Counted from the first letter of the stretch, positions 1 to 8,581 are shown. The stretch: 64,000 bases of DNA from Paenarthrobacter nicotinovorans (GCF_007670255.1 NZ_SZVS01000001.1:248001-312000); one strand, 5' to 3'. Notes: generated by a model from the letters alone, not told the origin. Translations and numbers: made by a program.

Positions 1-1380
1 GACAAACTCAACCTCTGGGCTGATGAGCGCCCGCACGACACCGCCGTCGTCGTGGGCACCAGCCGGATTACCTGGGCCGGACTTCGAGACGCAGCAACGC
101 AGCTCTTGAGTGCCACCGGAGCCACGACAGTACTTGCCGAGCCCAACTCGGTTCGCTTCGTTGAGCGGTATGCCGCCGCAGTCGCGGGGGAGCGGCGCTG
201 CGCTGTCCTTGACCCTCATTGGCCCGCACCCATGATCGAGGAAGTTGCCTCCCGTATCGTCGACTCCGGGCCTGCTGCGGGGGACAGTCTTGTCGACGGA
301 GATCCTTCGAGCACCTTCCTGGTTGGCCTGACGTCAGGCACCACCTCCGTGCCGAAAGCCTTTACCCGGTCCCGGCGCTCGTGGCAGGTCTCGTTCGAAG
401 CTTCCATTGAGTTCTTCGGACTCTCTCCAGATGACCACACCTTGGCGCCGGGGCCTCTCTCGGCAAGCCTTAATCTTTATGCCTTGTCCGAGTGCCTCTA
501 TGCCGGCGCCGCCTTCCACACCCTTGACTCATTCGATGTGGGGGACGCGCACGCCGCCATCAGCCATGACGGCATCACCCGCTTGGTACTGGCACCCACC
601 ATGCTCCGCCTGCTGAGCGAAAGGGGCTTGGCCGGAGACGTGGATGCCTCGGGAATCCGCAGCATCATCTGTGCCGGATCGAAGCTGGACGCACGCACCT
701 TGGGGGCCGCCCGTCGATGGGCTCCCCATGCCGCCATCTATGAGTACTACGGCGCGTCGGAGCTAAGTTTCGTGTCCGGGACGCGCCTGTCCGCCGGTGA
801 GCCGCTCGATGCCGGGGGCACAGGTATCGGAAGCCCGTTTCCCGGCGTGGAACTGCGCATCCTTGACGATGCCGGTCACGCCTTGCCTGACGGATCGCAC
901 GGCAACATCAGCGTACGCAGCGGCATGGTCAGCAACGGCTACCTTTGGGGCGACGACGGGCAGGCTTTGCGATGCCTCGACGGTTGGTACACCGTAGGGG
1001 ACCAGGGCTACCTGCAGGATGGAGTGCTCCACATACTTGGCCGCCGATCGGACATGATCGTCACGTCCGGGAAGAACGTGTATCCCCATGAGGTCGAACT
1101 GGCCCTGGCCTCTGTTCCGGGCATCGAGGTTGCGGTCGCCGCCGGCGCACTTGACGATGTCCGCGGGCAAAAGGTGATCGCCGGCGTCGTTCCTGCCTAT
1201 GGTGCTGTGACGGCCACGCAGCTCCGCACGGGTCTTGACGGCCTCTTGGCGCGGGACAAATGGCCGCTGCAGTATTACCTGCTGTCCGAGCTGCCGATGA
1301 CCGACCGCGGAAAAGTCAGCCGCAAGGTGCTCTTGGACTGGATCAAGAACCATGACCCGCGGGCCCAAATCCTTGGCTAA
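1..1380 (+). CDS. AMP-forming acyl-CoA ligase, 5' end cut by window
   Basis: The frame is already open at base 1, so the true start lies upstream; about 459 residues are visible. The protein belongs to the ANL (acyl-CoA synthetase/AMP-ligase) superfamily, which adenylates a carboxylic acid and transfers it to CoA. The phosphate-binding motif appears as GLTSGTTSVPKAF, the aromatic-rich motif as YEYYGASE, the hinge region as GWYTVGDQGYLQDG...LGRRSDMIV, and the C-terminal catalytic lysine probably sits in DRGKVSRK. It overlaps the following thiolase gene by 29 bases, so the two are co-transcribed and probably work on the same acyl substrate. The substrate cannot be read from the sequence. Its convergence with the biotin transporter genes hints at a pimelate-like acid, but that is inference only. 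Confidence 0.85.
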   Translation, partial: DKLNLWADERPHDTAVVVGTSRITWAGLRDAATQLLSATGATTVLAEPNSVRFVERYAAAVAGERRCAVLDPHWPAPMIEEVASRIVDSGPAAGDSLVDGDPSSTFLVGLTSGTTSVPKAFTRSRRSWQVSFEASIEFFGLSPDDHTLAPGPLSASLNLYALSECLYAGAAFHTLDSFDVGDAHAAISHDGITRLVLAPTMLRLLSERGLAGDVDASGIRSIICAGSKLDARTLGAARRWAPHAAIYEYYGASELSFVSGTRLSAGEPLDAGGTGIGSPFPGVELRILDDAGHALPDGSHGNISVRSGMVSNGYLWGDDGQALRCLDGWYTVGDQGYLQDGVLHILGRRSDMIVTSGKNVYPHEVELALASVPGIEVAVAAGALDDVRGQKVIAGVVPAYGAVTATQLRTGLDGLLARDKWPLQYYLLSELPMTDRGKVSRKVLLDWIKNHDPRAQILG

Positions 1381-2566
1381 CGCAGCGTCGGTAACCGACC
1401 CGTCCCGCCTACCCGTCATCATCGCTGCCCTCCGGACGCCGATTTGCCGGGCCAACGGGCAACTCAAACACCTCGCCGCACCTGAACTGCTGGCGCCTGT
1501 GCTGGGGGCGCTGCTGGAAAAAACAAGTTTGGACCCCGCGGACATTGACGACGTCATCATCGGCAATGCTGTGGGCGGAGGCGGCAACCTCGCCAGGTAT
1601 GCCGCGCTTGAGGCGGGTCTGCCCGTCACCGTACCTGGAATCACCGTCGACCGTCAGTGCGGTTCTGGCCTGGACGCCATCGCCTTGGCATCAAGGCTTG
1701 TGGCTGCCGGCGGTGATCCGGTGTTCCTTGCCGGCGGCGTCGAAAGCATCAGTACGGCCCCGGTCCGGGCCAACAGGAACGACGACGGCGGCCTGGACTT
1801 CTATTCACGGGCCACCTTTGTGCCGCAACAGTTCGGCGACCCGGACATGGGTGTCGCTGCGGAAAATGTCGCCAGGACCTTTGCCGTCACCCGCGAACAG
1901 CAGGATGAGTATGCCCTGCGCAGCCATCGCCGCGCCGTCGAGGCTGCGGCAACGGGCAAGTTCTCCGGCGAGATCGTCCCGCTGGCTGGCACGGGTGCGC
2001 CGGTAACTGCCGACGACGGCCCCAAGGCGTCGCTGCGGCCCGCCCTCATGGGCCGGTTCCCGGCGGCGTTCGTTCCCGGGGGAACCGTCACGGCAGCAAA
2101 CTCCTGCTTCGACGCCGACGCGGCCTCCGCCGTCGTCATCACGTCCCTGGCCCGGGCACGCACCCTGGGTGCGGTGGACGGCTTGGAAGTGCTCGGCAAC
2201 GATACCGCCGGAGTTAATCCGGAACTGCTTGGGATCGGGGCAGCCTACGCCGCCGAACGGCTGCTCGCCGGCCACGGGATGTCAGCCGAAGCCCTGGACC
2301 TGGTGGAGTTCAATGAGGCGTTCGCCTCGCAGACCATCGCGTGCTTGGAACATGTTGGTGTTGATCCTGTAAAGGCCAATCTGGAGGGCGGTGCGTTGGC
2401 ACTGGGGCATGGTTACGGTGCGTCCGGCGCGGTATTGGTAACCCGCCTATTGGCGCAGGCCCGCGCACGGTACCAGGAGACAGGAACAGCTGCCCTCGCA
2501 TTGGCGATGATCAGTATCGCCGGTGGCATGGGCACCGCCAGCCTCCTTCGCTACACCCGGTTGTAG
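1352..2566 (+). CDS. Thiolase-family acyltransferase with Cys-to-Ser at the second active-site cysteine
   Basis: A 404-residue thiolase (acetyl-CoA acetyltransferase family), which normally makes or cleaves 3-ketoacyl-CoA. The acyl-accepting cysteine is Cys103 in DRQCGSGLDA, and the active-site histidine is His353 in LGHGYGASGA. The C-terminal CxGGxG motif reads SIAGGMG, so the position of the usual second catalytic cysteine is Ser388. The NEAF motif is present. The start lies inside the upstream acyl-CoA ligase gene (29-base overlap), implying a two-gene unit of activation then chain transfer or cleavage. The gene ends only four bases from the convergent ecfT gene. Serine in place of the general-base cysteine suggests altered chemistry, perhaps favouring one direction, but activity cannot be judged from sequence. 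Confidence 0.85.
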   Translation: MTRGPKSLANAASVTDPSRLPVIIAALRTPICRANGQLKHLAAPELLAPVLGALLEKTSLDPADIDDVIIGNAVGGGGNLARYAALEAGLPVTVPGITVDRQCGSGLDAIALASRLVAAGGDPVFLAGGVESISTAPVRANRNDDGGLDFYSRATFVPQQFGDPDMGVAAENVARTFAVTREQQDEYALRSHRRAVEAAATGKFSGEIVPLAGTGAPVTADDGPKASLRPALMGRFPAAFVPGGTVTAANSCFDADAASAVVITSLARARTLGAVDGLEVLGNDTAGVNPELLGIGAAYAAERLLAGHGMSAEALDLVEFNEAFASQTIACLEHVGVDPVKANLEGGALALGHGYGASGAVLVTRLLAQARARYQETGTAALALAMISIAGGMGTASLLRYTRL

Positions 2567-2570
2567 TCCC

Positions 2571-3200
2571 TCACGGCCTTTCCTCTGCCTCTCCCAATCC
2601 ACGGGCGGCCAAGGCGTCGCCGGTTTGCCTGGCGTATGCCACAGTGGTGATGAACACCGGCAGGACCAAAGCCCGCGGGTTCCTCTCCAGGCCGCGGGCG
2701 CGGGCCGAGTCCCGCACGTCGGCAAAAGCACCGGCGATGAACGGAATGCTCCTGAGCATCACCGCGATGGTCAGGGCGAAGCGCTCCGGGTCCGCGCCGA
2801 ACCGGCGGAACGGGGTGGCAAGGGAAACCACCCCGTCCAACAGTTCCTGCACGGGTGTGGTGACTGTCAGCAAGGATGCAGCCACCACACAGACGAGCAC
2901 GTTGAGCACGATGCGGGCCGCCGTGGGACCGCCCAGCTGCCACCACTGGAATAGGCCTATGGCCAGCAGTATGGGCGCCACTGTCCAAAGGGTACGCAGC
3001 AATCGCTTGATGCCTGCGCCGCTGAGAAGGAACAGCAAGGACATCAGCACAAAGGCGGCAAGGGAGACCGCCCAGTCCACAATCAGGAATGAGGCCGTCC
3101 CGCAGGCCACTACCACCAGGAACTTCAGCCAGAGGGGAGCGCGGTGGAGAAGGGAGTTTCCAGGAACATGGTTCGCCAACAGGAAGCCATGGCCCCTCAC
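2571..3200 (-). CDS. bioN: EcfT-type transmembrane component of biotin ECF transporter (BioN-like)
   Basis: A hydrophobic membrane protein of the CbiQ/EcfT family that couples the ATPase to the substrate-binding BioY protein. The N-terminal part has the typical VPGNSLLHRAPLWLK segment, followed by about five membrane spans, and the coupling-helix type motif ARARGLERN sits near the C-terminus. I place the start at GTG 3200 (209 aa) because that codon overlaps the TGA stop of the preceding ATPase gene as GTGA, the same four-base overlap style used elsewhere in this operon. An ATG at 3245 in the same frame would add 15 residues with no family resemblance. It is the last gene of the bioY-bioM-bioN unit and converges on the thiolase gene. 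Confidence 0.85.
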   Translation of the reverse strand: MRGHGFLLANHVPGNSLLHRAPLWLKFLVVVACGTASFLIVDWAVSLAAFVLMSLLFLLSGAGIKRLLRTLWTVAPILLAIGLFQWWQLGGPTAARIVLNVLVCVVAASLLTVTTPVQELLDGVVSLATPFRRFGADPERFALTIAVMLRSIPFIAGAFADVRDSARARGLERNPRALVLPVFITTVAYARQTGDALAARGLGEAEERP

Positions 3201-3934
3201 GGCAGCGTCCCTTTCGTTGGCAGCCCATCGACGGAAGCTGCGCATAACGCACGGTAACGGTCGACGCCTTCGGCCGCTCCGCCGTCGAACACTATGCGGC
3301 CCTCTTCCACCACCAAGACCCGGTCCATGTCCAAGGCCAAGTCGAGGTCATGTGTTGACATGATGACCTGCTGCTCCAGTCCGGCTATGGTCCGGCGCAA
3401 AAGCTCCCGATTACGCAGATCCAGAAGTGTAGAGGGCTCATCGAGAACCAGAACCCCCGGATCGACTGCCAGTACCGCAGCCAGCGCCAACAGCTGGCGC
3501 TCCCCGCCCGAGAGCTCGTAGATACTCTGGTCTGCCACTGGGAGAAGGCCAAAGCGGTCCAGCACCTCTTCGGCGCGGGTGGCCCGTTCTGTGGAGTTCT
3601 TGATGGAGCGGCGCAGGGACAGCTCAACGTCTTCCCTGCCCGTCGGCATCACCAGTTGCGACAAAGGATCCGTGAAGACAAAACCAACGTTCGCCCGGAC
3701 CCGCCGCACGTCTGAGCGCGTGTCGCGACCATGCACCACGACGTTTCCCTCCGAAGGCTCCACCAGGCCGTTCAAGAGCCGCAGAAAAGTGGACTTGCCC
3801 GACCCGTTGGCACCAATGACACCAATCCGACGCTCCGTGAGCTCCAGGGAAACATCCTGCAGGAGCGTTTTGGGCATATCGCTGGAATCTACGGCGACCC
3901 GCACCGAGACTCCGCGGAAATTGATGGTTCTCAT
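3197..3934 (-). CDS. bioM: ATP-binding subunit of biotin ECF transporter (BioM-like)
   Basis: A 245-residue ABC ATPase of the ECF type. Walker A is GANGSGKST, the signature is LSGGERQL, Walker B with the catalytic glutamate is VLVLDEPST, and the switch histidine is in STHDLDLA. The start is ATG 3934, which overlaps the TGA of bioY as ATGA. A longer reading frame upstream is only a shadow through bioY. It powers biotin uptake together with BioY and BioN. Order and spacing (bioY, bioM, bioN, all with four-base overlaps) match the dedicated group I ECF arrangement known for biotin in actinobacteria and alphaproteobacteria. Confidence 0.9.
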   Translation of the reverse strand: MRTINFRGVSVRVAVDSSDMPKTLLQDVSLELTERRIGVIGANGSGKSTFLRLLNGLVEPSEGNVVVHGRDTRSDVRRVRANVGFVFTDPLSQLVMPTGREDVELSLRRSIKNSTERATRAEEVLDRFGLLPVADQSIYELSGGERQLLALAAVLAVDPGVLVLDEPSTLLDLRNRELLRRTIAGLEQQVIMSTHDLDLALDMDRVLVVEEGRIVFDGGAAEGVDRYRALCAASVDGLPTKGTLP

Positions 3935-4584
3935 GACCCCTTCTTGACCCGGCGCACCAGGACATCGGGGAAAGCCTTGTGGATGGCCAACGCGATGACC
4001 ACCGCCAAGACGTTCTTGAGGGTATCTCCCGGAAGGAAGGGCAGATCGGCCAGGAGTGCCTTGCCGAAGTCGAGTTTCGCGTTGACCATCATGCCCACGA
4101 TGCCCAGGCCGTGGACGATTACGATGCTGCTGGCCATGGCTGCGGCAAAGAGCCACAGTCCCCGGTACTTGACCGTCCTGCGGATCACGACCCCGGCAAG
4201 GTAGCCGACGGCCGCTGCCGCCAGCGGGAAAGCGATGATGTATCCCGCCGAGGGCCCGGCGAGGATCCCCAACCCGCTGCGGCCACCGCTGAAGATGGGC
4301 AAACCTGCCAGGCCCAAGAGGACATAAAGCCCGACGGCGGCAAAACCGCGACCGGCGCCAAGAACCAGACCGCTCAGCATGACGGTCAGGGTCGCCAAGG
4401 TGATTGGCACCCCAAGAGCCCCCACCGGAATGCCTGGAACGATCGACGACGCCGCCACGAGGGCGGCGAAAACGGCGATAAGGCCAAGGTCGGTTGCGTT
4501 CCAGCGCTTGCGTGTGGCGGCGGGCCGCTGCACGGTGACGTTCGCGGAAGTGGCGGAGGCGGCGGCCGGGTCGGTCTTGCTCAT
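3931..4584 (-). CDS. bioY: Biotin-binding S component BioY
   Basis: A 217-residue membrane protein of the BioY family, the biotin-specific S component of ECF transporters. After a 25-residue soluble leader come about six hydrophobic segments. The family-typical stretches LAGLPIFSGGRSGL and GPSAGYIIAFP, which shape the biotin pocket in known BioY structures, are clear. A ribosome binding site (GTTAGGACC) precedes the ATG at suitable spacing. This is the first gene of the operon, so its promoter lies in the 276 bases shared with the divergent ABC-F gene. No convincing BioQ or BirA operator was found there by eye. Confidence 0.93.
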   Translation of the reverse strand: MSKTDPAAASATSANVTVQRPAATRKRWNATDLGLIAVFAALVAASSIVPGIPVGALGVPITLATLTVMLSGLVLGAGRGFAAVGLYVLLGLAGLPIFSGGRSGLGILAGPSAGYIIAFPLAAAAVGYLAGVVIRRTVKYRGLWLFAAAMASSIVIVHGLGIVGMMVNAKLDFGKALLADLPFLPGDTLKNVLAVVIALAIHKAFPDVLVRRVKKGS

Positions 4585-4860
4585 GACAGGTCCTAACGGA
4601 TCAAAGTGGTGCGATGACGAGTGGTTGTTTCCCCTGGGATCGAGAATACGGACGGAGAGCGATGCGGATTTTGGAGCCTCCCTACAACGGTGTTCGGTCG
4701 AACTTTGGACGTTGGCACAATTTCCGCTGCTTGAGGAGGATGTCTACCCGCGTCCTGGGTGCCGGTAGACTTGGACAGGCTGTTCTCACAGCCGTACCCC
4801 GCCGCAGTCACTGGGCCCACCGGCCCCGCAGGCGTTCCCCATTGAAAGGCATCACCCGAA

Positions 4861-6459
4861 TTGATTACCGTCCAGGATCTCGAACTCCGCGCCGGCGCAC
4901 GCCTGCTCATGGACCAAGTCAACTTCAGGGTGGACAAGGGCGACAAGATCGGCCTTGTCGGTCGCAATGGTGCCGGCAAGACAACCCTCACCCGCGTTCT
5001 GGCCGGAGAGGGTTTGCCTGCTGGCGGAAAAGTGACCCGAAGTGGCGAAATTGGCTACCTGCCACAGGATCCGAGGACCCCGGACATGGAGCAGCTCGCC
5101 CGGGACCGTATCCTCTCGGCACGGGGCCTGGATGTGGTTGTTGGCAAACTCAAGAAGGCACAGCAGGAAATGGCCAGCGAGGACGCGGCAGTCCAACGCA
5201 AAGCCATGAGCCGCTACGATCGCCTCGAAGCCGAATTCCTGGCCGGCGGCGGGTACGCCGCCGAGGCCGAAGCAGCCGCGATCTCCTCCAACCTCGCACT
5301 GCCTGAGCGCATCCTCAATCAGCCGCTGAAGACCCTCTCCGGAGGTCAACGCCGTCGTGTCGAGCTTGCCCGTATCCTGTATTCCTCAGCTGAGACCCTG
5401 CTGCTCGATGAACCCACCAACCACCTGGACGCGGACTCCATCACCTGGCTTCGCGACTTCCTGAAAGACCACCAGGGCGGCCTCATCGTGATCAGCCACG
5501 ACGTTGAACTGCTCGAGGCTACCGTCAACAAGGTCTACCACCTGGACGCCAACCGGGCCCAGATCGACTACTACAACATGGGCTGGAAGCGTTACCTCCA
5601 GCAGCGCGAAACCGACGAACGCGCCCGCAAGCGTGAACGGGCCAACGCCGAGAAGAAGGCACAGGTCCTGATCGACCAGGCCAACAAGATGCGAGCCAAA
5701 GCCACCAAGGCTGTTGCGGCACAAAACATGGCCAAACGCGCCGAGCGGCTGCTTGGCGGACTCGAGGCAGTTCGTGAGAACGATCGCGTGGCGGCCCTGC
5801 GCTTCCCGGATCCTTCGCCTTGCGGCAAGACGCCGCTCACCGCCGAGGGCCTGAGCAAATCCTACGGCTCCCTAGAAATCTTCACGGACGTGGACCTTGC
5901 CATCGACCGTGGTTCCAAGGTGGTCATCCTGGGACTCAACGGTGCGGGCAAGACCACCCTGCTGCGCATGCTGGCCGGGGTAGACAAACCCGATACCGGT
6001 GACATCATCCCAGGTCACGGTCTCAAAGTGGGCTACTACGCCCAGGAGCATGAAACGCTGGACCACGAACGCACCGTGCTGGAAAACATGCGGTCCTCGG
6101 CACCGGACATGAAGGACGCCGAAGTGCGGGGCATCCTGGGGTCGTTCCTGTTCTCGGGAGACGACGTCGACAAGCCCGCAGGAGTGCTCTCCGGCGGTGA
6201 AAAGACGCGTTTGGCGCTTGCCACCATCGTGGCATCCAGCGCCAACGTGCTGCTCCTGGACGAGCCAACCAACAACCTTGACCCGGCCAGCCGCGCAGAA
6301 ATTCTTGGCGCGCTCAAGAACTACACCGGCGCCGTCGTCATGGTCAGCCACGACGAGGGTGCTGTGTCAGCGTTGAACCCGGAGCGCGTCGTGCTCCTTC
6401 CGGATGGCGTCGAGGACCACTGGAACGAGGATTACCTGGACCTCATCACGCTGGCCTAA
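4861..6459 (+). CDS. ABC-F family ATPase (ribosome-associated type)
   Basis: A 532-residue protein with two ATP-binding cassettes and no membrane segment, the ABC-F layout. The first Walker A is GRNGAGKTT (residues 34-42), with signature LSGGQRRR and Walker B LLLDEPTNHLD. The second cassette has GLNGAGKTT, LSGGEKTR and LLLDEPTNNLD. Between them lies a charged linker (about residues 240-300) rich in Arg/Lys/Ala, the region that enters the ribosomal E site in studied homologues. The start is a TTG at 4861, with a GAAAGG about ten bases upstream. Both ATPase sites look intact. It is probably a translation factor of the EttA/Uup kind; antibiotic-resistance ABC-F proteins share the architecture and cannot be excluded. 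Confidence 0.9.
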   Translation: MITVQDLELRAGARLLMDQVNFRVDKGDKIGLVGRNGAGKTTLTRVLAGEGLPAGGKVTRSGEIGYLPQDPRTPDMEQLARDRILSARGLDVVVGKLKKAQQEMASEDAAVQRKAMSRYDRLEAEFLAGGGYAAEAEAAAISSNLALPERILNQPLKTLSGGQRRRVELARILYSSAETLLLDEPTNHLDADSITWLRDFLKDHQGGLIVISHDVELLEATVNKVYHLDANRAQIDYYNMGWKRYLQQRETDERARKRERANAEKKAQVLIDQANKMRAKATKAVAAQNMAKRAERLLGGLEAVRENDRVAALRFPDPSPCGKTPLTAEGLSKSYGSLEIFTDVDLAIDRGSKVVILGLNGAGKTTLLRMLAGVDKPDTGDIIPGHGLKVGYYAQEHETLDHERTVLENMRSSAPDMKDAEVRGILGSFLFSGDDVDKPAGVLSGGEKTRLALATIVASSANVLLLDEPTNNLDPASRAEILGALKNYTGAVVMVSHDEGAVSALNPERVVLLPDGVEDHWNEDYLDLITLA

Positions 6460-6472
6460 GCCCAGCTACGGG

Positions 6473-6958
6473 TTACCGGACGCGGAGTTCTTCCGCGCCG
6501 GTAATCCGGGCCAAATCCCGGTAGGTGATCGAGAACATCGAGTGGTGGTCTCCGGCGCCTGCCCAGAGCACTGGGTGTTCCCGAAGCGAGGCGTCCAGGA
6601 CAGTCCTTATCGGCGCTGGATGGCCAAGGGGCGCAACTCCGCCCACTTCCTGGCCTGTATGCTGCAAGACGAAATCCGGCGTGGCCCGGCGGATCTTTGC
6701 CGTCCCCAACTGGGCCGCCACGAGGGCCGTGTCCACTTTGGCCGCGCCGCTGGCGAGGATGAGCAGCGGCCCGCCGTCGAGTTCGAAGATCAGGCTGTTG
6801 GTAATAGCGGCGACGTCGCATCCCAGGACCGTCGCAGCTGCTGCCGCGGTGGGCACTTGCGTCTCAAAAATCCGGACAGTGTCCTTAACGCCTGCCATGG
6901 TCAACGCCGACTTGACGTTCAGGACAGGGGCCGGAATGTTCTCAGTAGCCTTGGGCAT
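6473..6958 (-). CDS. YbaK/EbsC-family aminoacyl-tRNA deacylase-like protein
   Basis: A 161-residue YbaK/ProX-type domain. The family hydrolyses mischarged aminoacyl-tRNAs in trans, for example Cys-tRNA(Pro). Visible family features are the early Thr-Ala-rich helix (VPTAAAAATVLG), the central lysine region (SGAAKVDTALVA), and the conserved GGVAPLGH segment in the substrate pocket. The start chosen is ATG 6958; a longer frame to 7021 runs inside the SURF1 gene and adds no family sequence. Its start overlaps the SURF1 stop by 17 bases, so it ends a SURF1-led operon. The substrate amino acid is not predictable from sequence alone. Confidence 0.85.
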   Translation of the reverse strand: MPKATENIPAPVLNVKSALTMAGVKDTVRIFETQVPTAAAAATVLGCDVAAITNSLIFELDGGPLLILASGAAKVDTALVAAQLGTAKIRRATPDFVLQHTGQEVGGVAPLGHPAPIRTVLDASLREHPVLWAGAGDHHSMFSITYRDLARITGAEELRVR

Positions 6959-7808
6959 CAAGGATGGCGTCTTCCTCTTCCTCGGATGTTGGCCGTTTGC
7001 CCTTCCGGGGTGCTGGAGCACGCTTGCGCACTACCGCTCCGGCGGCCACGATCTGCTCGTCTTCTTCGTCCTCCGCATCGATGGCAGCGTTGCGCGCCTG
7101 CTGACGCGCGGCGTAGCCGAACCCGATAAACATCAACACCCCGAATGCGAACCACTGCAGGGAGTACGACAGGTGGGTTCCCTCTTCGGTGGCCGGTTTG
7201 GGGAAGGGGGTGGGCATGGGCTGCACGGCGGGGTCTTCACTGGCGAGCTGCCCATAGGCGCCGGTGGCGATGGGATACGGGAGTTCCGTGGCAAAGCTTG
7301 CCAGGTCGATGGAGGCGAGCTGGCCCTCCACCGCTCCGCGGTCCAACTTTGGTTCGGCCGGTTTCAGGCGGGCAATCACGGTGACCTCACCTGCGGGAGG
7401 CGCGGGGACGACGTCGGGACGGCCAGGAGTGTTGTTGCCGATCGGCAGCCAGCCGCGATCGATGACTACTGCTTCGCCGGTAGTCAGGCGGAAGGGAACC
7501 ACGACGTCGTAACCTGGCTGGCCGTTCAACGGACGGTTACGGACTACCCGCTGCCCTTCGGTGTCGTAGGAGCCCCGCAGCTGGACCTGCGTCCATTCCC
7601 GCTCGGGATCGAGCGAATCGAACTGGTCCTTGATCTCGGCATAGGGGACCGGTGTTGCCGAATAGTTGGTGACAACCCGGTTGATTTCGGCCAGTGTTTC
7701 CGCCCGCCGGTCCATCTGCCAGCGGCCAAGGAACACGCACGCTGTTGCGAAGATCACGGCCAAAACGAAGTACCCCAGCCATTTGCTGGAGAAAAGGAAC
7801 CGATACAT
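6942..7808 (-). CDS. SURF1-family cytochrome c oxidase assembly protein
   Basis: A 288-residue membrane protein of the SURF1 family, involved in maturing haem-copper oxidase. It has the expected two membrane helices, one at residues 8-26 (KWLGYFVLAVIFATACVFLG) and one near 225-243, with an extracytoplasmic domain between them. The SURF1 hallmarks LGRWQMDRR, RNRPLNGQPGYDVVVPF and VIDRGWLP are present. The C-terminal tail after the second helix is highly charged (acidic then Lys/Arg-rich), a feature common in actinobacterial members. The ATG follows immediately after the TGA of the preceding small gene, indicating coupled translation. Confidence 0.92.
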   Translation of the reverse strand: MYRFLFSSKWLGYFVLAVIFATACVFLGRWQMDRRAETLAEINRVVTNYSATPVPYAEIKDQFDSLDPEREWTQVQLRGSYDTEGQRVVRNRPLNGQPGYDVVVPFRLTTGEAVVIDRGWLPIGNNTPGRPDVVPAPPAGEVTVIARLKPAEPKLDRGAVEGQLASIDLASFATELPYPIATGAYGQLASEDPAVQPMPTPFPKPATEEGTHLSYSLQWFAFGVLMFIGFGYAARQQARNAAIDAEDEEDEQIVAAGAVVRKRAPAPRKGKRPTSEEEEDAILDAQGY

Positions 7809-8081
7809 TCAGTGAGCCTCGTTCACTGTTGAACCGTCCGCGAAAGGGACAGTCTCTTTCCAAAGCCCACGGGTCTGCAGATACTCTTCAAGCCATTCCC
7901 GGTGGTCCCCGCAGGAAAGCCACACCTTGCGCCGCTCAGGGGTGTGGATGCGCGGATTGTTCCACAGGAGTTGCCACTGGGCATCCTGGCGGCACCCTTT
8001 CCGGGAGCACATGGCCGTTCCCGTGGCGCGCGCCGATTCCTGGTCGGCCAAGCCTGCGCCGCCAAGGTTGAAGATATTCAT
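7809..8081 (-). CDS. Small conserved protein with a possible metal-binding Cys/His cluster
   Basis: A 90-residue soluble protein. I recognise it as an actinobacterial conserved small protein regularly found next to SURF1, but its function is unknown; databases sometimes carry a misleading 'acetone carboxylase' label for such proteins. It contains CSRKGC and a later CGDHREW, four Cys/His positions that could bind zinc. It starts at ATG 8081, overlapping the DUF3099 stop by four bases, and its own stop abuts the SURF1 start codon. The position suggests a link to oxidase assembly or copper handling, which is inference from context only. Confidence 0.8.
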   Translation of the reverse strand: MNIFNLGGAGLADQESARATGTAMCSRKGCRQDAQWQLLWNNPRIHTPERRKVWLSCGDHREWLEEYLQTRGLWKETVPFADGSTVNEAH

Positions 8082-8581
8082 GAAGCCGCCCGTTCGTCGC
8101 CGGGTTGCCCGGCCTGTCCTGCATGTTTTTCCGTGTTTGGTTCCGCTCCGCCGTCGGCAGGCGCGTCATCGACCAGCTCGCCCTGAAGCACCGTTGGCGC
8201 CCCATTCTCCGGGTCATCCGCGGGCTCATCCGAACGTTCGATTTCGGGAACCGCAACGTAATCGAGGAGGGAGTCGCTGGGGGCCTCGGCTTTGTCGTTG
8301 CCGTTGGCAATGACCACGGCGAACCATGGCAGGAAGACAGCGCCTGCGATGGCGATGATTTTGAACCAGCCATCCACCACGAAAATCAGGATGATGCAGA
8401 CCATGCGGATTCCCATGGCGACGGCGTACTTGATCATCCGCTCGCGCATATCCTCGGAGTGGGCAGCAGCTGCGTCGGTGATGCTGTGGACTTCGGGGTC
8501 GCTGGAAACAGCGTCCGGTTCCCCGGGCACCCGCTGCAGGGGACTGTTCTCTCGTGTCACAGCTGAATCATCACGCTCCAA
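8078..8581 (-). CDS. DUF3099 membrane protein
   Basis: A 167-residue protein of the actinobacterial DUF3099 family, function unknown. The N-terminus contains the family-typical SITDA motif followed by an ERMIKYAVAMGIRMVC helix. Two adjacent membrane segments span about residues 55-93. The remaining C-terminal half is acidic, low-complexity and probably disordered. It is the first gene of the minus-strand run DUF3099, small Cys protein, SURF1, YbaK, joined by overlaps of four or fewer bases at most junctions. The promoter must lie in the 154 bases shared with the divergent fabG gene. Confidence 0.85.
   Translation of the reverse strand: MERDDSAVTRENSPLQRVPGEPDAVSSDPEVHSITDAAAAHSEDMRERMIKYAVAMGIRMVCIILIFVVDGWFKIIAIAGAVFLPWFAVVIANGNDKAEAPSDSLLDYVAVPEIERSDEPADDPENGAPTVLQGELVDDAPADGGAEPNTEKHAGQAGQPGDERAAS

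Noticed and set aside
763-1644. Long minus-strand frame of 293 codons opposite the ligase and thiolase genes
   Set aside because: Both sense genes are clear family members; the antisense frame is a GC-rich shadow with low-complexity composition.
4692-4703. Inverted repeat GTTCG-GT-CGAAC between bioY and the ABC-F gene as a possible LexA or BioQ operator
   Set aside because: The half-sites are in the wrong order for an actinobacterial LexA box and it does not match the BioQ pattern I know; too short to support.
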